Below, piece after piece: positions 1 to 8,946 of a DNA stretch of 46,658 bases. Below the pieces are notes generated by a model. That model saw only the letters and a program-made list of their open reading frames with translations, was not told where the DNA came from and searched no databases. Source of the stretch: Collinsella sp. (lineage in GTDB: Bacteria; Actinomycetota; Coriobacteriia; Coriobacteriales; Coriobacteriaceae); contig JAUMOL010000019.1 in the NCBI GenBank assembly GCA_031295385.1, forward strand, positions 1 to 46,658. The letters are read 5' to 3'. A program made the position numbers and the translations under genes. Positions within the stretch are counted from its first letter, which is position 1. Every line of letters begins with the position of its first letter.

Positions 1-1872
1 TGCGGCCAGCGCCCAGGACTGGGCGGCCGAGCCGTTTGCGGGGTAGAGCCACACCTCGGCGCCCTCGCTCGTGTCGCACCACTTGCAGTCGAGCGCCATG
101 CCGCTCGCCGCGCTCGTGATCGACCAGCCGCCGCCGCGGGCCTCGACGCGCCAGAGCTGCGACGCGGATCCGTCGGGCTCGGCAAGGGCTGCGGAGCCGC
201 CGGATGCCGTGAGCGCCAGCCCGCCGCGCGTCAGCCGGTAGAGCCCCGTCGCCTCGTCGTAGGCGAACGACAGAGCCGGCCCCGACGCGCTCAGCGAGCA
301 GCCGGACGCGCCGGCCGACACGGCCATGCGGCAGTCGAGCGCGGACGTCAGGCGGTAGTCGCCGTCGTCGAGGGTCCTCTCCAGTACGGTTGCTTTGTAT
401 TTTGCTTTCAGGTCGTACTTAGCGCTCCATTTGCTGATCGATTCCTTGGTGACGTTCGAAGTCGCGGTCAGCTCAACCCTGGCGCCTTGGACTTTCCACT
501 CTCTCCGATTCATCGCATAAGCAACAATCCCATTCTGAATTCCCGAGATGCTCGGCGGGAACGACTGGTTGTCGGCATCAATGGAAAAGCTCTCTTCTTT
601 GGCATCTAGGTGCTGCTGAATGCGGTCGGCATACTTCTCGGCCCATTCATCGGCCTTGCCGTTTCGCACAAAGTAATTGTTGGACAGGTCGGTCGAGCGG
701 TAGGCGTAGTCGGCCTTCTGGTAGTTTGCCGTGTGGTCGGAGTGGGCGATTGCCATGAGCTCGTCGGTCAGGCCAAAGTACAGATGGCGCTGGTCCAGGT
801 CTCCGTACCAGTTGTCGCTGGTATCGTCCCAGGTTAGGTCCATCTGGCACCATTTGCCGTCGATCTTTACGGCGTTCCAGGTGTGGCCGTTGCCGGTGAT
901 GCGGCCGTTGGCGATGCCTGCTGCGTCAAGGAGCTTGGAGTAGATGTGCTGGTAGCTCTCGCAGGTGCCCTGGTGGCGCGTGAGGCCGCTTTCGGCCGAG
1001 CACCAGTTGAGGCTGTGGTCATACTCCAGCTGGTCGAGCGTCCAGTCGTGGAGCCACAGCGCCATGTCGTATTCCGAGCCGTTTGTCTCTTGCCTGCGCT
1101 GGGCCACGGCGTCGTTGACGATTTGCGTGACGCTTGGGCGGGCGGCGTCGTTTACGGTCACCTCCGCCGTGGTGCGCAGGTAGTAGATCCCCTTGTCGTT
1201 TTGGGGGTCGTTTCTGTCGTTGTCCATAAAGTAGAAGTAGATGCGGTATGTGCCCGATGCTGTGAAGTTAAAGGTGAAGTCGTGGCCCGCGGTACCCAGG
1301 CTGTAGTAGCTGGCCCATGCCGGGCGCGACGGGTCGCAGACGCTTTCATGGCTGCCGCCGTCCCAATAGGTGGGCACGTCCATGCGCGCCTTGGCCTGGG
1401 ACGAGCCGTTGATTTGGGTTACGTGGAAGGTCGTCGCGGTGCCCGCGGGGGCGTCGTTCCACGATACGGTGAAGGTGACGCCGTTTTGGCTTGCGGTGGC
1501 GGAATGGGCGTAGCCGGTTTCTGCCGCGGCGGAGATCGCCTCGGGCGTGCCGTTGGTTTGGGCGCGGAGGGATGGGGCGGGGGTGGCGGCCGTGGGGTTT
1601 GCGGTGTTGGCGGTGCCGTCAGCGCTTTCCGTGTTGGCTGCGCTGGTGCCGATGGATGTTGCGGTGCTGTCCTTTACGGTATCTGCTGCCGCATTTGTTC
1701 TGGTGCCGTCTTCAGCCTTGCCTGTGCCGCTGCTCGTGGCGTCGGCTTGCGGTTGCTGCTCTGCGGCTGCCTGAGGCTGGGTGGCTTCCGCAATGGCTGC
1801 CATGGGCATCGTCGCGCCGACCATGGACGCGCACGCGATCGCGCAGAGCAGGTAGTAAAGGGGTCGTTTCAT
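1..1872 (-). CDS. Secreted transglutaminase-like protein with ricin-type lectin domain (partial)
   Basis: An open frame runs from the ATG at 1872 to the window edge without a stop, giving 624 codons; the C-terminus lies outside. A signal peptide occupies about residues 1-28, followed by an Ala/Thr/Ser-rich linker to about residue 110 and an Ig-like beta segment (about 115-215). A transglutaminase-like core follows, with the expected triad visible as Cys304 (QGTCESY), His330 (GNGHTWNAV) and Asp345 (MDLTWDD). The last 120 residues carry QxW-type repeats (SQLWRV, AQSWAL) typical of a ricin B-type beta-trefoil. Such proteins are secreted or wall-associated and act as peptidases or crosslinkers; the lectin domain suggests glycan binding. 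A GAGAGG ribosome site precedes the start. The substrate is unknown. Base composition changes sharply near 385-620, between the core and the lectin part. Confidence 0.85.
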   Translation of the reverse strand, partial: MKRPLYYLLCAIACASMVGATMPMAAIAEATQPQAAAEQQPQADATSSGTGKAEDGTRTNAAADTVKDSTATSIGTSAANTESADGTANTANPTAATPAPSLRAQTNGTPEAISAAAETGYAHSATASQNGVTFTVSWNDAPAGTATTFHVTQINGSSQAKARMDVPTYWDGGSHESVCDPSRPAWASYYSLGTAGHDFTFNFTASGTYRIYFYFMDNDRNDPQNDKGIYYLRTTAEVTVNDAARPSVTQIVNDAVAQRRQETNGSEYDMALWLHDWTLDQLEYDHSLNWCSAESGLTRHQGTCESYQHIYSKLLDAAGIANGRITGNGHTWNAVKIDGKWCQMDLTWDDTSDNWYGDLDQRHLYFGLTDELMAIAHSDHTANYQKADYAYRSTDLSNNYFVRNGKADEWAEKYADRIQQHLDAKEESFSIDADNQSFPPSISGIQNGIVAYAMNRREWKVQGARVELTATSNVTKESISKWSAKYDLKAKYKATVLERTLDDGDYRLTSALDCRMAVSAGASGCSLSASGPALSFAYDEATGLYRLTRGGLALTASGGSAALAEPDGSASQLWRVEARGGGWSITSAASGMALDCKWCDTSEGAEVWLYPANGSAAQSWALAA

Positions 1873-2184
1873 AGCGGAGCCTCTCGGTAAGCAGCCAATG
1901 GGGTCCGAAGGCAGCTCCAGGCCAGCACTCCGCACATATTTCGTTGGGGATTATTTTACGGGAACCCCAGTCAACATCAGCGAACTTTCTGGGGAATGTT
2001 GGGGAGGGGAGGGAGCAGACTGGGGATTGGTGTTCATAAGAGACAGGGCCTTGCGTGCAAATAACCTTCTTAGGATTGCTATTGCGATTTAGAAGCAACT
2101 CGAAGCGGTTGCGCCTCACACTCGGTACAACACGAGGCGTGCTAGATTATTGGTAGCCATAAACCCTAACGGTCGGGAGGCTGC
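1873..2184. other. Intergenic region between divergent genes
   Basis: About 310 bases separate the minus-strand transglutaminase-like gene from the plus-strand OLD-type nuclease gene, so both promoters should lie here. A GGGAGG ribosome site is visible just before 2185. I see no convincing -35/-10 pair, RNA gene or repeat; a TAGATT hexamer near 2140 is the only weak -10 candidate for the rightward gene. Confidence 0.5.
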
Positions 2185-3906
2185 ATGAGGATCTCTAAAC
2201 TGAAGATTGAGAACTATCGGAATCTCGATGGTGTTGCGATTAGTTTTGACGAGGACGTGACCTATATTGTCGGCGAGAACAATCTCGGCAAAACGAATGT
2301 GCTCGACTTGCTCAATACAATCTTCAACCAAGCGATGATCAGCGAAGAAGATTTCGCAGACACCGAAAGGCGATCAGGTGCTGTAGTAACTTTAAAGATG
2401 GACGAGGACGAGATCGGAATATCGGGGATCGACATCGATCCTACGACCGGAAACACCATTACCGTCTGCGCCTTTGCTGACGATCCGGATTCTCGAATAG
2501 AGTTTGTGGCCGAGGAAAGTGGGGAAAAGATCCCCCCTTCTTTTATGAGATCCGTTCATATGTTCAGGTACTCTACTGCATCTTTCAATAGGGGAGACTT
2601 GGCGTTTGACGGTACGCGCGGCGTCGGTAAAGTTCTCTCCAAAGGTATCGCTCTTTACCTGGATAAGGAGGGCAAAGAGGTCTTTGACTTTCTAGACGGG
2701 AATGAGCTCGAAGGTCTGCTTGAAGATCTCGGTGCGATTGTCGGTGACGTACCCATCTTGTCATCATATGGTGTGAGGACGGGCGTCGACTCATCGGATA
2801 GCGGAACGCTTGGAAGTTTGGTTACCTTGCTTGATAAGAGAGGCGTTCATTTTAAAAAGGCGGGGGTAGGCTTGCAGTACCTCGCCATTGCCTCGCTTTC
2901 GATAATCGAGAGCATTATGCGACTTTCGCCTAAACGCCTTCAAGAGAGCCTCTGCTCGGATGGCGATGACAAGCGCGTGCTGCATGCCGTGCTGGCTTAT
3001 GACGAACCCGAAGCTCATCTTCATCCGTATATGCAAAGACGGCTCTCGAAGAGCTTACATAGGATTTGCGAAGGGGAGGACACCAAGTTTAACGCCCTTC
3101 TAAAGGAGTATTTCGGGATTGATTCAATCAAAGCTCAGCTGATCATGGTGACGCATTCGCCAAACATTCTTGCTCGCGGCTATAAGAACATTGTGCGATT
3201 TGGACAGGGCGAAGATTCTCCAAGGGTCATGTGCGGCAAGGATATTAACCTTTCTGACAAGGTTGAAAAGCATCTTATGCTGAACTTTGAGTCAATACGA
3301 GAGGCTTTTTTCGCGCGGTCGGTATTGGCTTTTGAAGGGCAGACGGAGTCTGGGGCCATTCCGGTCTTTGCACGCAACCTTGGGATGGATCTGGATGATT
3401 ATGGAGTTGTGCCTATCAGGGCTGGCGGGAAAAAGAACGTCGAGCCGCTCTGTGAACTTCTGAACAAGTTTGAGATTCCAAATTATTCCATTGTCGATAG
3501 GGATAACGATTCGCTAGAAACTTCTGGAGACCACATAACGACAACTGAACGGGATTTTGAAGCTGAGGTCATCGAAACTATTTTCGTTAATAGGAACCAA
3601 AGCTCGTTTATTACACTTCTTGAGGCGACGGATCGTCAGAGGGCAACTTCCATCAAGGGCAATAGCAAAGCATTGAAAAATGCCTGCGCTGTCTACGGTG
3701 TTAGCTTGACGGGCCCTGAGTATGATTTCCAGGGATCGGAGTTTGACGGACTATTCGCCGACACACCCGAATCGCGTGCGCTTATGTATGCATGGCTTTC
3801 ATCGAACAAGGGCGTTGGGTCTGGCGTTGCCCTCGCGGAGGTTTTTGGTGCCGATGGCGTTCCCGCATGTTATAAAACTATTATTTGTAAGGCCGTGGGG
3901 CTTTAA
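2185..3906 (+). CDS. gajA: OLD-family ATPase-TOPRIM nuclease, Gabija GajA-like
   Basis: This 573-residue protein has an ABC/SMC-like ATPase half and a TOPRIM half. The ATPase shows Walker A GENNLGKT at 30-37, Walker B with Asp273-Glu274 in a DEPEAHLHP context, and a switch His324 (MVTHSPN). The TOPRIM half shows Glu384 (FEGQTES) and the Asp438-x-Asp440 pair (VDRDND), the metal-binding residues of the nuclease. Length and order match GajA (about 580 residues), which nicks DNA in Gabija anti-phage defence. The next gene, a UvrD-like helicase overlapping its stop by one base, is the usual partner, supporting a Gabija-type system over a stand-alone class 1 OLD protein. The start has a GGGAGG site at about 2175. 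It could also be another class 2 OLD protein; the pairing is known family biology, the anti-phage role an inference. Confidence 0.85.
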   Translation: MRISKLKIENYRNLDGVAISFDEDVTYIVGENNLGKTNVLDLLNTIFNQAMISEEDFADTERRSGAVVTLKMDEDEIGISGIDIDPTTGNTITVCAFADDPDSRIEFVAEESGEKIPPSFMRSVHMFRYSTASFNRGDLAFDGTRGVGKVLSKGIALYLDKEGKEVFDFLDGNELEGLLEDLGAIVGDVPILSSYGVRTGVDSSDSGTLGSLVTLLDKRGVHFKKAGVGLQYLAIASLSIIESIMRLSPKRLQESLCSDGDDKRVLHAVLAYDEPEAHLHPYMQRRLSKSLHRICEGEDTKFNALLKEYFGIDSIKAQLIMVTHSPNILARGYKNIVRFGQGEDSPRVMCGKDINLSDKVEKHLMLNFESIREAFFARSVLAFEGQTESGAIPVFARNLGMDLDDYGVVPIRAGGKKNVEPLCELLNKFEIPNYSIVDRDNDSLETSGDHITTTERDFEAEVIETIFVNRNQSSFITLLEATDRQRATSIKGNSKALKNACAVYGVSLTGPEYDFQGSEFDGLFADTPESRALMYAWLSSNKGVGSGVALAEVFGADGVPACYKTIICKAVGL

Positions 3907-5723
3907 TGGTGATGAGTCAGGCTGACTTACGGGATAGTGTTAGAGCTGCGATTGAGGTGCGCTGTGGCGGAGATACATCACAGTGCTCTGCGATTTTTGC
4001 GCCATCGAAGAGGGTATTCGTAGAGGCCCCGGCAGGATACGGGAAAACCACAGTGATGACTGGGCGAGCTTGCTGGTTGCTGGCATCTGGGGAAGTCCAG
4101 CCGCCAAAAAGGATTTTGTCGCTAACCTTCAGCGTCGCTGCCGCGCGGAGAATGCGTACGGATTTAAGCGCCACTATGTCGGCGCTTCCTGGTCCCGTGG
4201 CCAAGCGTTTTGAGGACAGCGTCATGGCGACTAACTTCCACGGCTTTGCTTGGGCTCTGCTGCGCAGATACTGGAGATCGCTCTCGCTCCCAGTAAACGT
4301 TGACGAGCTTTCTATGGTTGATGACAACGGCGCCGTTAACGAGCTGGTTTTGCGAGGTGTCAGGCTGACCTGGAATGAAAAGAATGCCGTTGACGACTTC
4401 CTTCGCTTTATGAGAAACGGTCAGGACATGGACTTGAGGCGCGTGATGTTTTCCTTTAATAGGATCATCAGGGATCGGTTCGTGCCGAACGGTCTCTTGC
4501 CATATTCTGGAATGATTTCCCTTGCAATTGAATTGCTCTCTCATTTTCCCAAGTTAAGGTCCTATCTGTCGTCAGCGTACCCTGTCGTGCTCGTCGACGA
4601 GGCGCAGGACACGAATGCGTTGTGTTATATCTTTCTAAATGGCTTGGTTTCTGATAAATCAGGAATCTGCATGTTCGGTGACCCTATTCAGCGTGTCTAT
4701 GGTTTTATTGGCGCAATGGAAGGCTTAAAGGCAAAGGCCACTACCGACCTGTGTCTATCGCCGCTGGAGCTCGAACATAATCATAGGTTTTCTGGGGGAT
4801 CTATCGTCGGAGAGCTCGGTGCTGCGATTCGCTCCCACATGAAGGGTGCCATTGTCAGCGGTACGCCCCGACTTCCCATATTTGTTGGCGCTGCACAGCA
4901 GGACGAAGCGACAGCCATTGTTTCCAAGGTTACGGCGCTCATCCAAGTCGGTGGCGGGAAGATCGCGATTCTTGTTCGTAAGCGTGGTGCCCTTGCCGAT
5001 CTCATTATGAACGAATTGGTTAAGGAGGAGATGCCATACTTCAACGGGCTTTTCTCTGATACAGCCCCAGAGTTCATTGAATTCAATGCGTTTGCTTTAT
5101 CCAGGATTACCGATGCAGCGTCTGGAGAAAAGGGCGTCAGCCTGTCTGCTGCGGACAAAATAATTGACTCCGTCTCTAATGAACTGCTGACTGGCTCCAG
5201 GAGATTCGAGTATGGGCGGTCCTATGCCATGCTTCTTGGGGCGCTGCGGAAACACCTTAAAACTGACTGCGTCGCGATGGATCCATCTGAGCGCTTCGAC
5301 TATATCGTTAGCATCTTTTCCGAGGGCTCCCTGCGGCGTTTCTCCGATTACCTTGATGCAGACATCTCGATCATGACCATTCACTCTGCTAAGGGGCTCG
5401 AGTGGGACACTGTTTTCATTCCGGGCGTTACGCGTTTCGATTGGCCTGGAGGGATTTGCTCTCGTTGCGAAAATGCTGGTATATGCTTACGTTCTGCGCG
5501 AGGTTGCCAGATTGCTGATGCGAAGAAAATGCCAGATGGGCTTATTGAGGAAATAGGCCTGCTGTACGTCGGCGTCACTCGCGCCCGCAAAGCGGTATAT
5601 GTCTCCGCTTCTATGCAGCGCAGGACAAATTACGGGAACTATCAGGTTGCTTGCCCCTCTTGCCTAACGTCTCTTCCGGGTATTGAACCTGTGAGCTGGT
5701 CGGTCATGGACGGAGAGGGGTGA
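3906..5723 (+). CDS. gajB: UvrD-like helicase, Gabija GajB-like
   Basis: A 605-residue superfamily 1A helicase translated from an ATG overlapping the upstream stop (TAATG), so probably coupled. Visible motifs in order: Walker A APAGYGKTT (about 38-46), motif Ia LSLTFSVAAARRM, motif II VDEAQD (about 230), motif III FGDPIQRVYGF, motif IV-like LEHNHRFSGG, motif V TIHSAKGLEWD and motif VI YVGVTRARKAVY. In Gabija, GajB senses DNA ends or ATP depletion and works with GajA. The protein is about 100 residues longer than the well-known GajB. Between motifs V and VI it has a four-cysteine insert (Cys518, 521, 527, 534), and there is a further CPSC near the C-terminus, suggesting a bound metal or Fe-S cluster. 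The helicase call is firm; the Gabija assignment rests on the pairing. Confidence 0.83.
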   Translation: MVMSQADLRDSVRAAIEVRCGGDTSQCSAIFAPSKRVFVEAPAGYGKTTVMTGRACWLLASGEVQPPKRILSLTFSVAAARRMRTDLSATMSALPGPVAKRFEDSVMATNFHGFAWALLRRYWRSLSLPVNVDELSMVDDNGAVNELVLRGVRLTWNEKNAVDDFLRFMRNGQDMDLRRVMFSFNRIIRDRFVPNGLLPYSGMISLAIELLSHFPKLRSYLSSAYPVVLVDEAQDTNALCYIFLNGLVSDKSGICMFGDPIQRVYGFIGAMEGLKAKATTDLCLSPLELEHNHRFSGGSIVGELGAAIRSHMKGAIVSGTPRLPIFVGAAQQDEATAIVSKVTALIQVGGGKIAILVRKRGALADLIMNELVKEEMPYFNGLFSDTAPEFIEFNAFALSRITDAASGEKGVSLSAADKIIDSVSNELLTGSRRFEYGRSYAMLLGALRKHLKTDCVAMDPSERFDYIVSIFSEGSLRRFSDYLDADISIMTIHSAKGLEWDTVFIPGVTRFDWPGGICSRCENAGICLRSARGCQIADAKKMPDGLIEEIGLLYVGVTRARKAVYVSASMQRRTNYGNYQVACPSCLTSLPGIEPVSWSVMDGEG

Positions 5724-5797
5724 TTGCCGGCGGGATGGGGCGTGTCTGCTACTGACGCGAGGTCCGGTTGCGGCTCTTGCTGTGGTCTCATGGAGTG

Positions 5798-5833
5798 TGC
5801 CCAAGCTGTTCTTTGGCTAGAACGGCTTGGGCA
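5798..5833. repeat. Strong hairpin downstream of the Gabija-like pair
   Basis: Two 15-base arms (TGCCCAAGCTGTTCT and AGAACGGCTTGGGCA) pair with a single mismatch around a 6-base loop. There is no run of T on either side, so this is not a textbook intrinsic terminator. It lies 75 bases after the helicase stop and may still end or stabilise the transcript. Confidence 0.6.
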
Positions 5834-5934
5834 TTAGCGACTTGGTGGGCCGCGGCGTTTGTTTAATTAGCCACTGTTGAATATTGTGAAGCAGTACCGT
5901 GGCATTGCCGATCATTTGGCACCATAGGTTTAGT

Positions 5935-5955
5935 AAACTGCTATAGAAGCAGTTT
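5935..5955. promoter_or_regulatory. Inverted repeat overlapping a possible -10
   Basis: AAACTGC and GCAGTTT (7-base arms) flank a TATAGA hexamer at 5942-5947, 15 bases before the next gene's start. The placement over a possible -10 box is what an operator would show. No good -35 sits at 17 bases upstream, so the promoter itself is uncertain. Confidence 0.35.
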
Positions 5956-5969
5956 GAAGTGGGGTTCTC

Positions 5970-7574
5970 ATGATCCGAGTTCGAAAGTTGAAGTTATCGA
6001 ATCATCCGGTTTTAGGTAATCTAGAATTGGACTTTACCGACTCGTCAAATAAAGCCGTCGATACTGTCATCATCGCTGGAAATAATGGCATTGGAAAAAG
6101 CAGCTTAGTCGAGCTGCTCTATCAAATCATGGCGCATAAGTATCACGATATGCCATGTTATGTCGATTCAATCGAAGTCGAATTTGACTCCGAAATTCGA
6201 ACGTACGAGTTTTATGCCAAGGAAATTAATGGAAGCGATTATCTCTATGTCAAAGATGGCTTCGGCCTTGATAATTGGGTGGGCTCGGATGAATTTGCTG
6301 GGGTTTTCCCCACTTCTGCTATCTTTTCTGATGTCGATATTAATTTTAAGTCTGACCAAATAACGAATGTAACAAGTCGAAATATTGATGAATCTGTCGG
6401 GAGTATTCGCTCATCAAGCGATCTACCTACTGAAATTAATCAGCTTATTATTGATATTCAGGCGCTTGATGATGCCGATGTCGCTAGGGCTGCCAGGAAC
6501 AATCTGGAAACTGGGCTCTTAGAACTTCAGGTTCCTCAAAGGATGCCTAGGTTTACCAAAGCCTTTGATCTGATGTTTGACGACCTGAAATACGACCGTG
6601 TTGTTAATCGCGACGGCCATAAAGAAATTCTCTTTAAAAAGAATGGCCACGATGTGCGGGTGGATCAGCTTAGCTCCGGTGAAAAGCAAATAGTCTATCG
6701 TGGGTGCTTTATGATGAAAGGTTCGAATGCGCTCAGAGGCTCTTTTGTTTTTATTGATGAGCCAGAAATTAGCCTTCATCCTTCTTGGCACGAGAAGATT
6801 CTTCACTTTTATAAATCGTTGTTTCAGGACGAAGACGGGAACCAAACTTCTCAAATCTTCTGCGTAACCCACTCTCCCTTTATTATTCATGATGAAAATC
6901 GATATAACGACAAAGTAATCGTTCTAGCTAAGAATGAGTCCGGTGAGGTAGTCGCTCAGACAAATCCGGAGTTTTACGGTCCTGGTACAGTTCAGGCGGT
7001 GAAGGATGCTTTCTCGGTTTCGTGGTTTGTGAGCGAAACCCCCACTGTTTATCTAGAGGGGCCTACAGATGAGCAGTATTTCAATAAAGCACTTTCTTTT
7101 GCGCATACTAACAACCACTTGCGATTTAAATGGATAGGAAAGAAGAGCTCTGATGGATCGTGCGAATTCACGGGCGCACCATCGCTTAATAAAGCAGCCG
7201 CTTATTTGGATGCAAATCCTCCATCGGTCTTCACTGCTTTCCTGTATGATTGCGACCAAAAGATTGCCGAGCGCTTAAGCAACAATGTATTCCGTACGAA
7301 AATGGAAACATACGAATCTAGAAAGCATTTTAAAAAGGGAATTGAAAATGCCTTAGTGCTGGATGATGATTTCGATGCGTCGGCTTTCTATCTGGAAAAG
7401 CAAACCATTGGAGATTATGGCGATAAAAAGGTAATTTCCGAGTTTCAAAAGCAAGCCTTTTGTAATCACATTTGTTCTCTGCCCGAGGATGAACTCAGGC
7501 AGATTTTGATGCACCTAATTGAGACCGTTGAGCGTATTGATGGAATGATCGCAAGGGCTAAAGAGCGGAAGTAA
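5970..7574 (+). CDS. AAA ATPase fused to TOPRIM/DUF4435-like domain
   Basis: A 534-residue protein with Walker A GNNGIGKS at 37-44, the ABC-type signature LSSGEKQ (about 235), Walker B Asp263-Glu264 in FIDEPEISLHP and switch His301 (VTHSPF). A C-terminal domain carries EGPTDE (Glu363) and YDCD (Asp427, Asp429), the acidic spacing of a TOPRIM or DUF4435 nuclease domain, followed by an IENAL segment also seen in those families. This matches single-gene OLD-like or fused PARIS-like defence proteins. Unlike its neighbours the gene is AT-rich, using many TTT, ATT and AAA codons, which points to recent transfer. No partner gene overlaps it: 245 bases upstream and about 150 downstream separate it from the flanking defence modules. 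The enzymatic fold is well supported; the exact system type is not. Confidence 0.72.
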   Translation: MIRVRKLKLSNHPVLGNLELDFTDSSNKAVDTVIIAGNNGIGKSSLVELLYQIMAHKYHDMPCYVDSIEVEFDSEIRTYEFYAKEINGSDYLYVKDGFGLDNWVGSDEFAGVFPTSAIFSDVDINFKSDQITNVTSRNIDESVGSIRSSSDLPTEINQLIIDIQALDDADVARAARNNLETGLLELQVPQRMPRFTKAFDLMFDDLKYDRVVNRDGHKEILFKKNGHDVRVDQLSSGEKQIVYRGCFMMKGSNALRGSFVFIDEPEISLHPSWHEKILHFYKSLFQDEDGNQTSQIFCVTHSPFIIHDENRYNDKVIVLAKNESGEVVAQTNPEFYGPGTVQAVKDAFSVSWFVSETPTVYLEGPTDEQYFNKALSFAHTNNHLRFKWIGKKSSDGSCEFTGAPSLNKAAAYLDANPPSVFTAFLYDCDQKIAERLSNNVFRTKMETYESRKHFKKGIENALVLDDDFDASAFYLEKQTIGDYGDKKVISEFQKQAFCNHICSLPEDELRQILMHLIETVERIDGMIARAKERK

Positions 7575-7645
7575 TTTAACTGATATCAAGACCGTTCGAT
7601 GCCTTCGGATTACCTGTATTCCTCTATTCTAAGTTCAGTAAACTC

Positions 7646-7673
7646 TTGAGTGACTAAACTTAAAGTCTATAAT
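7646..7673 (+). promoter_or_regulatory. Sigma-70 type promoter of the ATPase-RloB pair
   Basis: TTGAGT at 7646-7651 and a perfect TATAAT at 7668-7673 are spaced by 16 bases. Transcription would begin near 7680, about 48 bases before the ATG at 7728. Its position also argues against the in-frame GTG at 7650, which lies within the -35 box. Confidence 0.75.
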
Positions 7674-7727
7674 CAAAGAAAAACTCTGAAATATCTTTTC
7701 AAAATAATGAAAGGAATGTTGAGGACG

Positions 7728-8945
7728 ATGCTTTGCCAGTTCACCTTCAGGAATTATAGATCCTATCGCGACGAGGCGGAGCTTTCCATGCAGGCGACTT
7801 CGATGAAGGAGTTTGAGCGCTCTCTCATCGCGTGTCCCGATGGGCAGAGCTTCTTACCGGTAGCTGCGGTTTACGGGCCCAATGCAGGCGGCAAGTCCAA
7901 CCTTCTAGAGGCTCTCGACTACGTTCGTTCGGCAGTGGCTAGACCGGTCAGGATGCTGTCTGCCCGCGATGGGGGACTCGATGAGGAGTGTCCCTCGATG
8001 CCTCGATGCTCAGCTTTTGAGTTTGATGACGTGTCTGTTTCTGAACCTACTGAGTTCGAGCTCTATTACCGCGCAGGCAATCATGAGTATCGCTACGCCC
8101 TGTCCGTGCATGCGGATGAAATTGTGTATGAGGGCCTATGGCGACGTAAGCTAGGGGCGTCACGCTCTGCGATGCTGTTCGAGCGCGAGGGCGTTGAGAT
8201 TAAACTTGGCCCCACACTGCGTAAGCTCGCGACAGCCGCAACTTTTAATCCGAGTCTTCCGTACCTGTCATTTCTCTGTATCAACTTCGATGCCCCGGTG
8301 GTCAAGGAAGCTGCCAGCTGGTTTCTTAACGGGGTGTTCTTGAACTATAACTGCTCGTTTTTGGAGCGGGCGCTTGAGCAGATACTCGATGAGGCTGACT
8401 CGCCTGAGATCGCGCGTTTTCTGAGCGCCGTTGACGTGCGTATCGATGGTTTCAGGGTGGAGGAGGCCTCGGAGGGCCGTAATCGACGCGTGTTCGTGAG
8501 GCATAACGTGGACGGCAAGCACTATGAGCTGCGTTTGCCCGAGGAGTCGGCCGGCACTCAGAAACTCTTGGGGCTGGCGGCTTTTTTACTGATGGCGTTC
8601 AATCGCGGCGCTACCGTTGTGGTAGACGAGCTCGATGCCAAGCTGCACCCGAAGCTCCTTCGCTATGTGATCCTGCTGTTTAAGGATCCTGAGGTCAACA
8701 AGAGTGGCGCGCAGCTCATCTTCTCGTCCCAGGATGTGTCAACCATGCGAAACGACGTGTTCCGCCGCGACGAGATATGGTTTGCAGCGCGCGGCGAGGG
8801 GGAGGCGAGCCAGCTGTGGTCGCTTGCCGATATCCACGAGGCAAACGGCAACCTGGTCAGCAGGAACGCGGCCTTCGACAAGCAGTATCTATCCGGCCGT
8901 TACGGTGCTGACCCGTACCTCACTCGAATTGAGGAGTGGGATTAG
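7728..8945 (+). CDS. AAA ATPase of an Rlo/AbiL-type defence pair
   Basis: I place the start at the ATG at 7728, giving 405 residues that open with the family-typical MLCQFTFRNYRSY. Walker A is GPNAGGKS at 50-57 and Walker B has Asp300-Glu301 in VVVDELDAKLHP. The gene lies directly upstream of an RloB homologue with one base between stop and start, as in the RloA/RloB and AbiLi/AbiLii arrangement, where the ATPase is thought to sense infection and the TOPRIM-like partner to act. At the switch position, where most relatives have His, this protein reads FSSQD. The family call is solid; the defence role is inferred from the partner and the neighbourhood. Confidence 0.75.
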   Translation: MLCQFTFRNYRSYRDEAELSMQATSMKEFERSLIACPDGQSFLPVAAVYGPNAGGKSNLLEALDYVRSAVARPVRMLSARDGGLDEECPSMPRCSAFEFDDVSVSEPTEFELYYRAGNHEYRYALSVHADEIVYEGLWRRKLGASRSAMLFEREGVEIKLGPTLRKLATAATFNPSLPYLSFLCINFDAPVVKEAASWFLNGVFLNYNCSFLERALEQILDEADSPEIARFLSAVDVRIDGFRVEEASEGRNRRVFVRHNVDGKHYELRLPEESAGTQKLLGLAAFLLMAFNRGATVVVDELDAKLHPKLLRYVILLFKDPEVNKSGAQLIFSSQDVSTMRNDVFRRDEIWFAARGEGEASQLWSLADIHEANGNLVSRNAAFDKQYLSGRYGADPYLTRIEEWD

Positions 8946-8946
8946 C

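Noticed and set aside
883..1890. A 335-codon open frame on the plus strand
   Set aside because: It mirrors the minus-strand transglutaminase-like gene, is of low complexity and has no domain; high GC opens long antisense frames.
7650..7727. GTG at 7650 as start of the Rlo-type ATPase
   Set aside because: It overlaps the -35 box of a good promoter, lacks a ribosome site and adds residues not seen in the family.
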